A stretch of DNA of 64,000 bases, taken from assembly GCF_032463525.1 (NCBI RefSeq), contig NZ_CP135971.1, forward strand, positions 4,464,001-4,528,000, written 5' to 3'. Positions 1 through 8,937 of this stretch are shown here, one piece after another; within the stretch, counting starts at the first letter, position 1; each line of letters starts with the position of its first letter. Source of the DNA: Pseudomonas sp. DTU_2021_1001937_2_SI_NGA_ILE_001. GTDB lineage: Bacteria; Pseudomonadota; Gammaproteobacteria; Pseudomonadales; Pseudomonadaceae. A program made the translations under genes and the position numbers. Under the pieces are notes generated by a model, which worked only from the letters and a program-made list of their open reading frames with translations, was not told the origin of the DNA and did not search any database.

Positions 1-603
1 TGGAACATGGGCGAGAACTGCTCGGCCTCCTCGCGGCTGATCGTCCACGCCGACGTCAAGGACAAGCTGCTCGAACGCATCAAGGTGCATGTTCGCGACT
101 GGCAGCTGGGCGACCCGCTGGACCCGGCCAACCGCCTTGGCGCGATGGTCAGCAAGGCGCACTTCGAGAAGGTGCGCAGCTACCTGGAATACGCCGTGCA
201 ACAGCAACTGCCGGTGGTCGAAGGCGGCAGCACCCGTGACGGCGTGTTCATCGAACCGACCATCGTCGATGGCGTGAAGGCCGACAGCAGGCTGTTCGTC
301 GAGGAGATCTTCGGCCCGGTGCTGAGCGTCACCACCTTCCAGACCCTGGACGAAGCCATCGCCCTGGCCAACGACACCGTCTATGGCCTGGCGGCCTCGG
401 CCTACACCAGCAACCTGCGCAACGCGCTGCGCCTGTCGCGCGAGATCCGCGCCGGTATCGTCACGGTGAACTGCTTCGGCGAAGGCGATGCCTCGACGCC
501 GTTCGGGGGCTATGGCGAGTCGGGTTTTGGCGGTCGCGACAAGTCGCAATGGGCGCATGATCAGTACACCGAGCTGAAGACCATCTGGATCAACGCTCAA
601 TAA
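1..603 (+). CDS. NAD(P)+-dependent aldehyde dehydrogenase, C-terminal part (cut by window edge)
   Basis: This is the last 200 residues of an aldehyde dehydrogenase whose start lies before the window; the frame is open from base 1. The segment opens just before the catalytic cysteine (motif GENCSA). It continues through the EEIFGPVLSV motif of the cofactor/substrate pocket and ends with the FGGYGESGFGGRDK and YTELKTIWI signatures. These are typical of the gamma-glutamyl-gamma-aminobutyraldehyde / 4-guanidinobutyraldehyde / betaine-aldehyde type (PuuC-KauB-like), which oxidise amino-aldehydes from polyamine breakdown. The substrate cannot be fixed from this fragment. A GC hairpin follows the stop codon. 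Confidence 0.9.
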   Translation, partial: WNMGENCSASSRLIVHADVKDKLLERIKVHVRDWQLGDPLDPANRLGAMVSKAHFEKVRSYLEYAVQQQLPVVEGGSTRDGVFIEPTIVDGVKADSRLFVEEIFGPVLSVTTFQTLDEAIALANDTVYGLAASAYTSNLRNALRLSREIRAGIVTVNCFGEGDASTPFGGYGESGFGGRDKSQWAHDQYTELKTIWINAQ

Positions 604-608
604 GGTTT

Positions 609-630
609 CGGGCCTTCCGGCCCGATTCTG
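609..630 (+). terminator. Hairpin after the aldehyde dehydrogenase gene
   Basis: A perfect 6-bp stem (CGGGCC / GGCCCG) with a TTCC loop starts 6 bases after the stop codon. It is followed only by ATTCTG rather than a real T-run, so termination may be weak. Confidence 0.5.
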
Positions 631-666
631 CCGCCCCCAGGCACCACGCGGCCCGAGGGCGGCAAT

Positions 667-692
667 GGCCGGTGTACTTCGGTACGCCGGCC
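667..692. other. Strong hairpin with TTCG tetraloop
   Basis: GGCCGGTGTAC and GTACGCCGGCC form an 11-bp stem (one G-T pair) around a TTCG loop. It lies in the 260-base gap between the dehydrogenase and the EamA transporter. It lacks a T-tract, so it is either a second terminator-like structure or a stable RNA hairpin. I see no other feature in this gap. Confidence 0.4.
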
Positions 693-863
693 AGCAATAT
701 TCTGGCGAACTTGCATCAAAGCTCAGGGAAGAGCCTTTCAATGTTGCGGCGCCATGGCACCAGGCTGTATCGGCTGCCAGACCAGCTTCCGAATGATTGA
801 AATTAACCAGTGCGCAAGCTGGCACAGACCGGCTGCGTTCGCCTTTTATCTGAGTTGACTGCC

Positions 864-1781
864 ATGATCGCTTCTTCCAATGTCGCGCAGCCCGCCTGCG
901 CGTCAGTGCATCGCAACGCCCTCGTTTCGGCCCATGTCGCGGCCATCCTGTTCGGCCTCACCGGCATTCTCGGTGCCTTGATCCAGGCCGACTCCAGCAT
1001 CATCACCTTTGCTCGTGCAGCCTTCGCCGTACTGGCCCTGGGCGCCTTCGCGCAGTTGCAGGGGCGTCCGGTGTTTCGCGGTCTGGACGGGCGCCGGCTC
1101 GCTGTGCTGGTCGCTTCCGGCGTGTTCCTGACCTCGCACTGGATCAGCTTCTTCATTGCCGTGAAGGTCGGCGGCGTGGCAGTGGCCACCCTCGGTTTCG
1201 CCAGCTTCCCGGCATTCATCGCGCTGATCGACCGGCTGGTGTTCCGCGAGCGCATCGCGTTCGGCGAGGCGTTGCTGGTGGCCATGGTCACCTTTGGCCT
1301 GGTGTTGGTGGTGCCGTCCTTCGACTTCGCCAACCAGGGCACCAAGGGCCTGCTGTGGGGCCTGGCCTCGGGCTTCTCCTTCGCCGTACTGGCGGTCATC
1401 AACCGCCGCTACATCAAGGGCCTGGACTCGATGCAGGTGGCCTTCTGGCAGAACCTCACGGTGTCACTGCTGGTCGCGCCGTTCGTGGTCAACAGCTTGG
1501 GTCAGCATGTACTGAGCACCCTGGACTGGATCTACCTGGCGGTCCTCGGGGTGTTGTGCACCGGGCTGTCGCAGTACCTGTTCGTGCGCAGCCTCAAGGT
1601 GCTCGACGCCCGCAGTGCCGGGCTGATCATCGCCCTGGAGCCGGTCTATGCCATCGCCTGTGCCTGGGCGCTGTTCAGTGAAGAGCCGTCGCTGCGCATG
1701 CTGCTGGGCGCGGCGATCATCATCTTCGCCACGGTGATTTCGGCGCGCGGCAAAAAGGCGGTGGAGGCAAGCACCCACTGA
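864..1781 (+). CDS. EamA/DMT-family inner-membrane transporter
   Basis: A 305-residue, highly hydrophobic protein with about ten predicted membrane helices arranged as two EamA repeats. The first runs roughly over residues 20-150. The second begins near GTKGLLWGLASGFSFAVLAV and ends with GAAIIIFATVIS. Proteins of this drug/metabolite transporter superfamily usually export amino acids or small metabolites; the substrate here is unknown. The frame is open further upstream to a GTG at 810, but the ATG at 864 gives the normal short N-terminus before the first helix and is preferred. The gene stands alone. Confidence 0.85.
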   Translation: MIASSNVAQPACASVHRNALVSAHVAAILFGLTGILGALIQADSSIITFARAAFAVLALGAFAQLQGRPVFRGLDGRRLAVLVASGVFLTSHWISFFIAVKVGGVAVATLGFASFPAFIALIDRLVFRERIAFGEALLVAMVTFGLVLVVPSFDFANQGTKGLLWGLASGFSFAVLAVINRRYIKGLDSMQVAFWQNLTVSLLVAPFVVNSLGQHVLSTLDWIYLAVLGVLCTGLSQYLFVRSLKVLDARSAGLIIALEPVYAIACAWALFSEEPSLRMLLGAAIIIFATVISARGKKAVEASTH

Positions 1782-2064
1782 TACGCACTGGATTGGTGCC
1801 AGCGCTGCGCAGTCGAGGTGCGTGGCGCGCTTATGTGTTGCAAGAAATATCGCGTGCCAGCCTGGGCAAGGATTCGCTCAAGGTGTCTGGCGCGCGCCTT
1901 GCATCTGTTCAGAGCCGCCACCCGGCAGATTTTGCGTGCAGGCAAGAGCCGGGTGGGGGCGACCTAACACATTGATTTTTATTTCGAACAGATTGTGCTG
2001 ACACTAAAGCGCCACTATGTTGCGAGGCTGAGTTTTGTCGTCCGGCTAATCAAGGAGAGTGCCG

Positions 2065-3948
2065 TTGAAAATCGTTCATAAAGTCAGCATGGCTGCTGCC
2101 GCTGTATTGTTTCTGACCACCGGGCTGTTATCGGTCTATCAGGTCACCCAAGTGCGCAATTCGCTGGACCGCCAGGTCTCGGCCAGCATCGCCGAGTCGA
2201 GCAATGTCCTGGCCCGGCAGATCGAGAACTGGCTGGGCGCCAAGCTCAAGCTGATGGACCTGATGGTGCAGAACCTCGATACCGACTACAGTCCCGCCCA
2301 GGTGCAGCGGGTCATTCACAGCCCGATCCTCATCGATGAATTCATCATGATCTTCGGTGCCCTGCAAAGCGACGGAAAGCCCATCGCCAACCTGTCGTCA
2401 TGGAAGCCCAAGGCCGACTGGGACGGCCGCACGCGACCCTGGTACGCGACCGGCAAGAACGCCGACAAGGCTGTACTGAGCGACCCCTATATCGACTCGA
2501 CGACTCAGGAGACGCTGATTTCCGCCGTGGTACCGCTGCGTGACAAAGGCCAGTTCCTGGGCGTAATGGGCGGCGACATTCGTCTCAAGGCCATCAGCGA
2601 CGCGATCAACACCCTGGATTTCAATGGCGCCGGTTACGCGTTCCTGCTCGACAAGAACGGCAACATCATTTCCCACCCTCGAACCGAGCTGAATGCCAAG
2701 TCCTACACCGAGCTGTTCGCCGGCCAGCAGCCCGCGCTGAGCGGCGGCCTGCAGTCGGTCAAGGTCGACGGCAAGACTTTGCTGGTGTCCTTCACCCCGT
2801 TGACCAACCTGCGCGGCGCCACCTGGTACATCGGCGTGGTGCTCGACGAGGACATCGTGATGGCCGAAGCCAACAGCCTGAGCCTGTGGGCCGCCATCGC
2901 CACGATGCTGGGCGTACTCATCAGCCTAGTGCTGCTGAGCACCTTCATGAAGCAGCTGCTCAAGCCTCTGGAACTGCTGCAGCGCTCGATCAAGGAAGTG
3001 AACAGCGGCGAGGGTGACCTGACCCGCCGCCTGCCTGCGCAAGGCAACGACGAAGTGGCGAGCGTTTCCCGCGAGTTCAACACCTTTCTGGAAAACCTGC
3101 AGGGCCTGATCGGCCAGGTGCTGGGCTCGTCCCGGCAGGTTCGCGAGAGCACCGTGGCGACCTCGCACGAAGCCGCCCAGGCCGACAGCCGACTGCAGCG
3201 TCAGTTGCAGGAGCTGGACCAGCTGGCCACCGCCATGCAGGAAATGTCCTCGACCGCCGACGACGTGGCGAGCAACGCCCAGGCCGCCGCCCAGGCCGCG
3301 CTGGCGGCCAACCATGAAGCCGAAAGCGGCGAGCACGTGGTACTGCGCTCCACCGAAGCGATCCGCCACCTGGCGGCGGAAATGGAAGAGGCCGGCCAGG
3401 CCATCCTCGACCTGGCACGCTTCAGCGACAACATCGAGTCGATCCTGTCGGTGATCACCAGCATTGCTGAACAGACCAACCTGCTGGCCCTCAACGCCGC
3501 CATCGAGGCCGCGCGGGCGGGTGAGTCAGGGCGCGGCTTCGCCGTGGTGGCCGACGAAGTACGTACCCTGGCTTCGCGTACCCAACAGTCGACCCAGGAA
3601 ATCCGCCAGATGATCGACCAGTTGCAGTCCGGTGTGCACCAGGCCGAGACGCGCATGCAGAAGAGCCGTGACAGCGCGAGCAGAACCGCCGAACAGGCTG
3701 GTGCGGCCAACGACATGCTGGCGCGCATCCGCGAAGCGATTCTGCGCATCAACGACATGAACACGCAGATCGCCGCTGCCGCCGAGCAGCAGAGCGCGAC
3801 CACCGAAGAGATCAACCGCAACACTACCAACATCCGCGACCTCAGCCACGAAGTGGCGGCCGGCACCGAGGAGCAGGTGCGTCAGTGCTCGATGATGGTC
3901 GAACAGGTTCAGCAGCAGAGCCACCTGTTGGGCCGCTTCAACGTCTGA
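2065..3948 (+). CDS. Methyl-accepting chemotaxis protein (dCache type)
   Basis: A 627-residue transmembrane chemoreceptor. A first membrane helix lies near residues 8-28, followed by a periplasmic double-Cache ligand-binding region (about 35-270, with RPWY and DPYIDS motifs typical of dCache). A second helix lies near 275-295, then a HAMP linker, then a long coiled-coil signalling domain. The hairpin tip carries [19 protein letters not shown] and [13 protein letters not shown], which contact CheW and CheA. The start is chosen from the ribosome site AAGGAG at 2052-2057: TTG at 2065 has a 7-base spacing, whereas GTG at 2059 would sit directly on the site. The ligand is not predictable. No CheW-binding pentapeptide tether is visible at the C-terminus. 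Confidence 0.92.
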   Translation: MKIVHKVSMAAAAVLFLTTGLLSVYQVTQVRNSLDRQVSASIAESSNVLARQIENWLGAKLKLMDLMVQNLDTDYSPAQVQRVIHSPILIDEFIMIFGALQSDGKPIANLSSWKPKADWDGRTRPWYATGKNADKAVLSDPYIDSTTQETLISAVVPLRDKGQFLGVMGGDIRLKAISDAINTLDFNGAGYAFLLDKNGNIISHPRTELNAKSYTELFAGQQPALSGGLQSVKVDGKTLLVSFTPLTNLRGATWYIGVVLDEDIVMAEANSLSLWAAIATMLGVLISLVLLSTFMKQLLKPLELLQRSIKEVNSGEGDLTRRLPAQGNDEVASVSREFNTFLENLQGLIGQVLGSSRQVRESTVATSHEAAQADSRLQRQLQELDQLATAMQEMSSTADDVASNAQAAAQAALAANHEAESGEHVVLRSTEAIRHLAAEMEEAGQAILDLARFSDNIESILSVITSIAEQTNLLALNAAIEAARAGESGRGFAVVADEVRTLASRTQQSTQEIRQMIDQLQSGVHQAETRMQKSRDSASRTAEQAGAANDMLARIREAILRINDMNTQIAAAAEQQSATTEEINRNTTNIRDLSHEVAAGTEEQVRQCSMMVEQVQQQSHLLGRFNV

Positions 3949-4314
3949 GGCATCAGGGTCGAGTGCGGCGACGACGTTCCTGGGGACGTCATCGTCGTAC
4001 ATTCCTCGGCCTGCCGCAGGTGTTCGCACCGGGTTAGCCGTTCGGCAATCGTTACCTTGTCCAATCGCAGAGCTTAATTGCAGGCGTTTCCTACACGTTG
4101 TGGTGAGGGCGCCTGACATTCGTCTTTTCAGCCATCCCCGATCATAGCGATACCCGACTGTTTATAACCGTTTGTGTCCAGGTGTTCCCGTCTGTAAGCC
4201 GGTCAAGCCAGGCAAACGGTTAGGCGCTGTCTGTTTATCCATCGTGTACGAATGACCTGGGCGGTCTTTGCGGGCCGCGTCGCAGGTCAATGATCATTGC
4301 TTGGCTGGAACACT
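3949..4314. other. Intergenic region with a 10-bp inverted repeat upstream of the glycan cluster
   Basis: 366 bases without a gene. TAACCGTTTG at 4165-4174 and its exact reverse complement CAAACGGTTA at 4213-4222 are separated by 38 bases, about 90 bases before the first glycan gene. An imperfect GACGT/ACGTC dyad lies just after the chemoreceptor stop (about 3968-3996) and may act as a weak terminator. The region is visibly less GC-rich than its flanks. Confidence 0.45.
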
Positions 4315-5091
4315 ATGTCTTCATGCGTAAAGCCTGGTTTCACGCTTTGGCGAGACCTGGTCATCAATCTCGTCTTTAAAGAAATCAGAGTTCGTTACAT
4401 GGGCGCGACCCTGGGATTCTTATGGTCCCTCGGCAATCCGCTGGCCGTAACCCTGACTTACTACCTGGTCTTCACTTACATCCTGCCCAGCGCTCAGGAG
4501 CGCTTCGCGCTGCACCTGATCACCGGTCTGGTGCATTGGATGCTGCTCACGCAGATGCTGTCGCAAAGTGGCGAGTGGCTGACCGGCAACGCCAACCTGA
4601 TCCGCAAGCTGCGCTTCCCGCGCATCCTGCTGCCAGTGGCCGGTGCGCTGACCATCCTGGTGTTCTGGCTGGGGGTGATGCTGATCTACGCGGCGCTGTT
4701 CCCCTTGCTGGGTGGTGTTCCCAGCCTCGCCTTGCTGGTCTATCCACTGATTCTGGCGTCATTCATGGCCTTGCTGATGGGGCTGGGGCTGGCCCTCAGT
4801 GTCATCCAGATCACCGTGCGCGATGCCCGGCACCTAGTCGAGGTCTTCGTACCCCTGCTGTTCTGGATGACACCTATCGTCTGGGTCGCCTCGTCTTTGC
4901 CGACAGCGGTTGCCAAGTGGATGGCGTTCAATCCGCTGGCCCCTTATTTCAAGAGTTTCAAGGCCATTCTGCATGAAGGGGTGATGCCATCTGCCAGCGA
5001 TATCGGTCTCTGCGTGATGCTGGGAGTGACCAGTCTGCTGGCCGGGCTGCTGGTGTTCAGAAAAGCCGACAGCCAGGTGGAGTACCTATGA
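4315..5091 (+). CDS. wzm: ABC-2 type polysaccharide exporter, permease (Wzm-like)
   Basis: A 258-residue inner-membrane protein with six predicted helices and the ABC2-membrane signature of O-antigen/teichoic-acid exporters. These include an early VFKEIRVRYMGATLGFLW coupling segment and a late FNPLAPYFKSFKAILHEG segment. It should form the channel that moves a lipid-linked glycan or glycolipid across the inner membrane, powered by the ATPase encoded next (4-base overlap). An upstream TTG at 4297 is in frame, but ATG 4315 matches family length. No polymerase or initiating sugar-phosphate transferase is encoded nearby. Confidence 0.88.
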   Translation: MSSCVKPGFTLWRDLVINLVFKEIRVRYMGATLGFLWSLGNPLAVTLTYYLVFTYILPSAQERFALHLITGLVHWMLLTQMLSQSGEWLTGNANLIRKLRFPRILLPVAGALTILVFWLGVMLIYAALFPLLGGVPSLALLVYPLILASFMALLMGLGLALSVIQITVRDARHLVEVFVPLLFWMTPIVWVASSLPTAVAKWMAFNPLAPYFKSFKAILHEGVMPSASDIGLCVMLGVTSLLAGLLVFRKADSQVEYL

Positions 5092-5792
5092 GCCAGAGGG
5101 TCATCCAGGCGCGCAACCTGTCCAAGCAGTTTCTGCTACGGCATAACGGTGGTGGGCTCAAGCAGAAGTTCCTCGGGCTGTTCGACAGCCGTCATCGTGA
5201 GCGTCATGAACGATTCAACGCCGTGGATGACGTATCGCTGACCCTGAACAGGGGGGAGTCGCTGGCCTTGATCGGCCATAACGGTTCGGGCAAGAGCACC
5301 TTGCTGCAACTGTTGTCCGGCATCCTGCTGCCGACCTCGGGCACTGTCGTGATCAGCGGCCGCGTGGCGCCGCTGATCGAACTTGGGGTGGGCTTTCATC
5401 CCGAGCTGAGCGGTGCGGAAAACATCTATCTGAACGCCAGTCTGTTCGGCCTGAGCAATCGCCAGACCCGTTCACGCTTCAACGACATCGTCGATTTTTC
5501 CGGCCTCGACCGCTTCATCCATACCCCGGTCAAACATTATTCGTCAGGCATGTACATGCGCCTGGGCTTCTCCGTCGCCGTGCATGTGGAACCGCAGGTA
5601 CTCCTGGCGGATGAGGTCCTGGCCGTGGGCGACGAGGATTTCCGAAACAAGTGCCATGAACGCATTCGGGCCCTGCAGAGCGAAGGCATGGCCCTGATTC
5701 TGGTGACCCATGCCATGGAGGAGGGGCGCAGTTTCTGCCAGCGCTACATCACGCTTGAGCACGGTCGGATGGTCGATCAGGGCTCTTTCTGA
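5088..5792 (+). CDS. wzt: ABC transporter ATP-binding protein for polysaccharide export (Wzt-like, short form)
   Basis: A 234-residue ATPase with Walker A GHNGSGKST, a KHYSSGM signature motif, Walker B VLLADEVLAVGD and switch histidine LVTHAME. The GELGVGFHPE-like stretch and degenerate YSSGM signature are characteristic of the Wzt/TagH group rather than importers. The start overlaps the permease stop (ATGA), so the two are translationally coupled. The protein ends right after the ATPase domain. The C-terminal glycan-binding domain found in Wzt proteins that recognise a modified chain end is absent, which suggests export without chain-end recognition. Confidence 0.88.
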   Translation: MSQRVIQARNLSKQFLLRHNGGGLKQKFLGLFDSRHRERHERFNAVDDVSLTLNRGESLALIGHNGSGKSTLLQLLSGILLPTSGTVVISGRVAPLIELGVGFHPELSGAENIYLNASLFGLSNRQTRSRFNDIVDFSGLDRFIHTPVKHYSSGMYMRLGFSVAVHVEPQVLLADEVLAVGDEDFRNKCHERIRALQSEGMALILVTHAMEEGRSFCQRYITLEHGRMVDQGSF

Positions 5793-5858
5793 AACTCAAC
5801 TTCCACAGGTTGAGCATTTAAAACCGCGCCGCTCAATGAGCGACAAAGAGTAATCCGC

Positions 5859-6620
5859 ATGTTGCAAATCATCGTTCCCATGGCAGGTGCCGGAAGTCGC
5901 TTCGCGGCTGCCGGGTATCAGGATCCCAAACCGCTCATTCCCGTGCACGGCGTGCCGATGATCAAGCTGGTGATCGAAAACCTCACGCCCTCACGGCCCC
6001 ATCGTTTCATCTTCGTCTGTCAGGCCGAACATGTCGCCGCCTATGGTCTTGAGGAACGACTCAAGGTCTGGGCGCCAGATTGCGCGATCGTCGAGCTGCA
6101 CGGCCTGACCGAAGGGGCTGCGTGCACCGTGCATGCCGCCCGGGACGTGATCGACAGGTCCCAACCGGTGATGATCGCCAACAGTGACCAGTATGTGGAC
6201 CTGACGATCGACGACTACCTCCAGGCCATGGACGACAAAGGTCTCGATGGCCTGATCATGACCATGCAGGCCGATGACCCGAAATGGTCCTTCGTAGGCT
6301 TCGACGGCCAGGGGCTGATCGACCGCGTGGTCGAAAAACAGGTCATTTCCGACGAGGCCACCGTGGGTATCTACAACTTCCGCAGTGGCGCCCAGCTGCT
6401 CGATGCCATCGAAGCGATGCTGCGCAAGAACCTGCGGGTCAACGGCGAGTTCTACGTGGCCCCGGTGTACAACGAGATCATCGCTCAGGGCGGACGAGTC
6501 AGTCATTACAGCGTGGGCCGTGAGGGCCAGGGCATGCACGGCCTGGGCATACCGGCCGACCTTGACCACTTCCTGAGCCTGCCCGTCAGCCGCCGGGCGA
6601 CGGCCACGGAGGCGGACTGA
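5859..6620 (+). CDS. Nucleotidyltransferase-like protein (sugar-nucleotide synthesis type)
   Basis: A 253-residue protein beginning MLQIIVPMAGAGSRF, the nucleotide-binding G-x-G-x-R-F loop of sugar-1-phosphate nucleotidyltransferases. A later PKPLIP lysine motif and ANSDQYVD correspond to the metal-binding aspartate region. Such enzymes join an NTP to a phospho-sugar or phospho-alditol. It is the first of two related enzymes in the cluster (the other starts at 7886): both share the GAACTVHAA / GAACTVLLA segment and the RVNxxFxxAPVxNE segment. The ATG follows a 66-base gap after the ATPase gene. The substrate is unknown. Confidence 0.75.
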   Translation: MLQIIVPMAGAGSRFAAAGYQDPKPLIPVHGVPMIKLVIENLTPSRPHRFIFVCQAEHVAAYGLEERLKVWAPDCAIVELHGLTEGAACTVHAARDVIDRSQPVMIANSDQYVDLTIDDYLQAMDDKGLDGLIMTMQADDPKWSFVGFDGQGLIDRVVEKQVISDEATVGIYNFRSGAQLLDAIEAMLRKNLRVNGEFYVAPVYNEIIAQGGRVSHYSVGREGQGMHGLGIPADLDHFLSLPVSRRATATEAD

Positions 6621-6621
6621 C

Positions 6622-7248
6622 ATGCAGATCCTCAGCCATCGCGGCTATTGGCGACATCCCGCCGAGCGAAACCAGGCGATGGCCTTCAGACGCTCGTTCG
6701 ACCTGGGTTTCGGCACCGAGACCGACGTGCGTGACCTGGCAGGCCAGCTGGTGATTGCCCACGACATGCCCGGCGGCGCCGAGATGACCCTTGATGAGCT
6801 ACTGCAGCTCATGGCCGGCCGCAACCTGCCGCTGGCCATCAACGTCAAGGCCGACGGCCTGGCCGAGGCCCTGCAGGCGACCTTTGCCCGGCATGGTCAC
6901 GACAACTGGTTCGCATTCGACATGGCCGTGCCCGACATGCGCCGCTACCTGCAGGCGCGCCTGACCACCTTCACGCGCCTGAGCGAGGTGGAACCGTCTC
7001 CTGCCTGGCTGGAACAGGCGTGCGGGGTATGGCTGGATGCCTTCGAGGACACATGGTTTTCCAGTGAATTGATCGACGACCTGCTGGCCGCCGACAAGCA
7101 GGTCTGCGTGGTGTCTGCGGAACTTCATGGTCGCGACCCGGAGCCGCTGTGGCGGCAACTGCGACCGCTCAACACCAGGGAGGGCCTGATGCTGTGCACT
7201 GACCGGCCCGAAGAAGCCAATCGTTTCATCAAGCAGGAGCGACAATGA
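6622..7248 (+). CDS. Glycerophosphodiester phosphodiesterase-like (GDPD/PI-PLC fold) protein
   Basis: A 208-residue protein starting one base after the previous stop. Near the N-terminus it has SHRGYW, then FGTETDVRD and VIAHDMP. These correspond to the HR, E-x-D and H-D catalytic/metal motifs of the GDPD family, at the expected spacing. LPLAINVKADG resembles the following conserved lysine strand. It is shorter than housekeeping GlpQ/UgpQ (about 245-360 residues) and has no signal peptide, so it should act in the cytoplasm. Its position between two nucleotidyltransferases suggests a role in making or trimming a phospho-alditol or phospholipid-derived building block. That role is an inference. 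Confidence 0.7.
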   Translation: MQILSHRGYWRHPAERNQAMAFRRSFDLGFGTETDVRDLAGQLVIAHDMPGGAEMTLDELLQLMAGRNLPLAINVKADGLAEALQATFARHGHDNWFAFDMAVPDMRRYLQARLTTFTRLSEVEPSPAWLEQACGVWLDAFEDTWFSSELIDDLLAADKQVCVVSAELHGRDPEPLWRQLRPLNTREGLMLCTDRPEEANRFIKQERQ

Positions 7249-7889
7249 TCAAGGCCATCATCTTCGACATGGACGGCGTGCTGATCGAGGCCAAGGAATG
7301 GCACTACGATGCCCTGAACAAGGCCCTCAACCTGTTCGGCTACCACATCAGCCGCCACGAGCACCTGACCGCGTATGACGGGCTGCCGACCTCGCGCAAG
7401 CTCGACATGCTCAGCGTCGAGCACGACCTGCCAGTGGCGCTGCATCCTTTCATCAACGAAATGAAGCAGCAGTACACCATGGAAATCGTGCATGCCCAGT
7501 GCAAGCCGACCTTCGTGCACCAGTATGCGCTGTCCTCGCTCAAGCGCATGGGCTATCGCCTGGCGGTGGCCTCCAACTCGATCCGCCATACGGTGCAGGT
7601 GATGATGGACAAGGCCAACCTGGGCCAGTACCTGGACTTGCAGCTTTCCAACGAGGACGTCGCCAGGGCCAAGCCGGCGCCGGATATCTACCTCAAGGCC
7701 ATCGAAACACTGGGGCTGACGCCACAGCAATGCCTGATCGTCGAGGACAACGATAACGGCATCAAGGCTGCCAAGGCCTCCGGTGCGCATGTGCTGGTAG
7801 TTGGCGAGACGACCGACGTCAACCTCAGCAACATCCTGGGCAAGATTGCCTCCATCGATCCTCAGCCGCTCAGGGAGGGCCGCGCATGA
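7245..7889 (+). CDS. HAD-superfamily hydrolase (beta-phosphoglucomutase/phosphatase-like)
   Basis: A 214-residue HAD protein. Motif I is FDMDGVL (nucleophile Asp and general acid Asp) near the N-terminus, followed by a helical cap domain. Motif II is VASNS, motif III is the lysine in KPAPDIYLKA, and motif IV is VEDNDNG. This is the subfamily of phosphoglycolate phosphatase and beta-phosphoglucomutase. It overlaps both neighbours by 4 bases, so it belongs to the same operon. It is probably a phosphatase or phosphomutase acting on a sugar or alditol phosphate for the nucleotidyltransferases encoded beside it. Confidence 0.82.
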   Translation: MIKAIIFDMDGVLIEAKEWHYDALNKALNLFGYHISRHEHLTAYDGLPTSRKLDMLSVEHDLPVALHPFINEMKQQYTMEIVHAQCKPTFVHQYALSSLKRMGYRLAVASNSIRHTVQVMMDKANLGQYLDLQLSNEDVARAKPAPDIYLKAIETLGLTPQQCLIVEDNDNGIKAAKASGAHVLVVGETTDVNLSNILGKIASIDPQPLREGRA

Positions 7890-8617
7890 GCGCATTGAAC
7901 ATCGTGCTGTTATCCGCCCTCGCTGGTGAGAGCTGCGAGGAGCATGGTCCGTATCCCGACTACCTGGCCGAACGCAGCGGCAAGCCGCTGATCCAGTCAT
8001 TGATCGACGACTGCGCCGGGCTGGAGCCAGCGCGGATCATCTGCACCTTCACCGATACCGATATCGCCCGGTTGCATCTGCGCAACATGGTTCAGCAGAT
8101 GCACCCGGCGGCCAGTGTGCTGCCGGTTCATGGCATTACGCGTGGCGCGGCCTGCACCGTGCTGCTGGCCAGCGAGCAGATCGACAACCAGGATGAGCTG
8201 CTGATTCTCAGCACCAGCGACCGGGTGGAGATCGATCTCGAGGACGTACTGGGCGGGTTGCGTGGCAATGGCAACGACGCTGGCGTGGTGATCTTCCGCT
8301 CCCTGCACCCGCGCTACTCTTTCGTGCGCCTCGATGCCGACGACCGAGTCGTCGAAGCGGCCGAGAAGAACCCGATCAGCCCGCATGCGATAGCCGGTGT
8401 CTACTGGTTCCGCCACGGCGCGGCCTTCGTGGCGGCTGCCAAGGAAATGATCCGCAAGGATGCGCGGGTCAACGACAGCTTTTTCATCGCTCCGGTACTC
8501 AACGAGCTGGTGTTGCAGCATCGTCGTATCGGCGTCTATCGCATCGAGTCCGCTCGCTACCATCCGCTGAAGACCGCCAGCCAGCTTCAGGCTTTCGAAG
8601 CCGGGAGTGCCCGATGA
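7886..8617 (+). CDS. Second nucleotidyltransferase-like protein, divergent N-terminus
   Basis: A 243-residue relative of the protein at 5859-6620. It keeps the overall layout: ERSGKPLIQSLIDD, ITRGAACTVLLAS, LSTSDRVEID, RYSFVRLD, a VNDSFFIAPVLNE segment. The usual N-terminal G-x-G-x-R loop is replaced by SALAGESCEEHGPYPDYL. Loss of the consensus loop raises the possibility that it is a regulatory or structural partner, or uses a different nucleotide or substrate. Four-base overlaps tie it to the HAD gene before and the cupin gene after. Confidence 0.65.
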   Translation: MSALNIVLLSALAGESCEEHGPYPDYLAERSGKPLIQSLIDDCAGLEPARIICTFTDTDIARLHLRNMVQQMHPAASVLPVHGITRGAACTVLLASEQIDNQDELLILSTSDRVEIDLEDVLGGLRGNGNDAGVVIFRSLHPRYSFVRLDADDRVVEAAEKNPISPHAIAGVYWFRHGAAFVAAAKEMIRKDARVNDSFFIAPVLNELVLQHRRIGVYRIESARYHPLKTASQLQAFEAGSAR

Positions 8618-8934
8618 AAACTGCCCATTTGCACGACATGGTAAAGGGCTGGTTCGTGGGTGATTTTCACCCCGTGGCCCTGCGTTCCAGTGCCTGCGAG
8701 GTCGCCATCAAGCACTACCAGGCCGGTGATCGCGAGGCGGCCCACTACCACAAGGTGGCGACCGAGGTGACGGCGGTGGTGTCAGGCTCGGTGCGCATGG
8801 CTGACCGCGTATGGACGGCGGGTGACATCATCGTGCTTGAACCTGGGGATGTCACGGCGTTCGAGGCGTTGGTCGATACCGTGACCGTGGTGGTCAAGGT
8901 GCCGGGCGTGCTCGATGACAAGTATGGGGTCTGA
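8614..8934 (+). CDS. Small single-domain cupin protein
   Basis: A 106-residue protein with a cupin barrel pattern. AAHYHKVATEVTAVVSG corresponds to cupin motif 1 (H-x-H then E), and GDIIVLEPGDVTAFEA to the region leading to motif 2. The histidines HYH and the downstream glutamate could bind a metal. Cupins in glycan clusters are often sugar epimerases/isomerases or metal-dependent modifying enzymes. This one is too small and too generic to assign a reaction. It overlaps the previous gene by 4 bases and is followed by the next gene after 3 bases. Confidence 0.75.
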   Translation: MKTAHLHDMVKGWFVGDFHPVALRSSACEVAIKHYQAGDREAAHYHKVATEVTAVVSGSVRMADRVWTAGDIIVLEPGDVTAFEALVDTVTVVVKVPGVLDDKYGV

Positions 8935-8937
8935 CCG

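Noticed and set aside
1981..2058. FliA (sigma-28) promoter before the chemoreceptor gene
   Set aside because: CTAAAG is present but no GCCGATAA-type -10 lies at the required distance.
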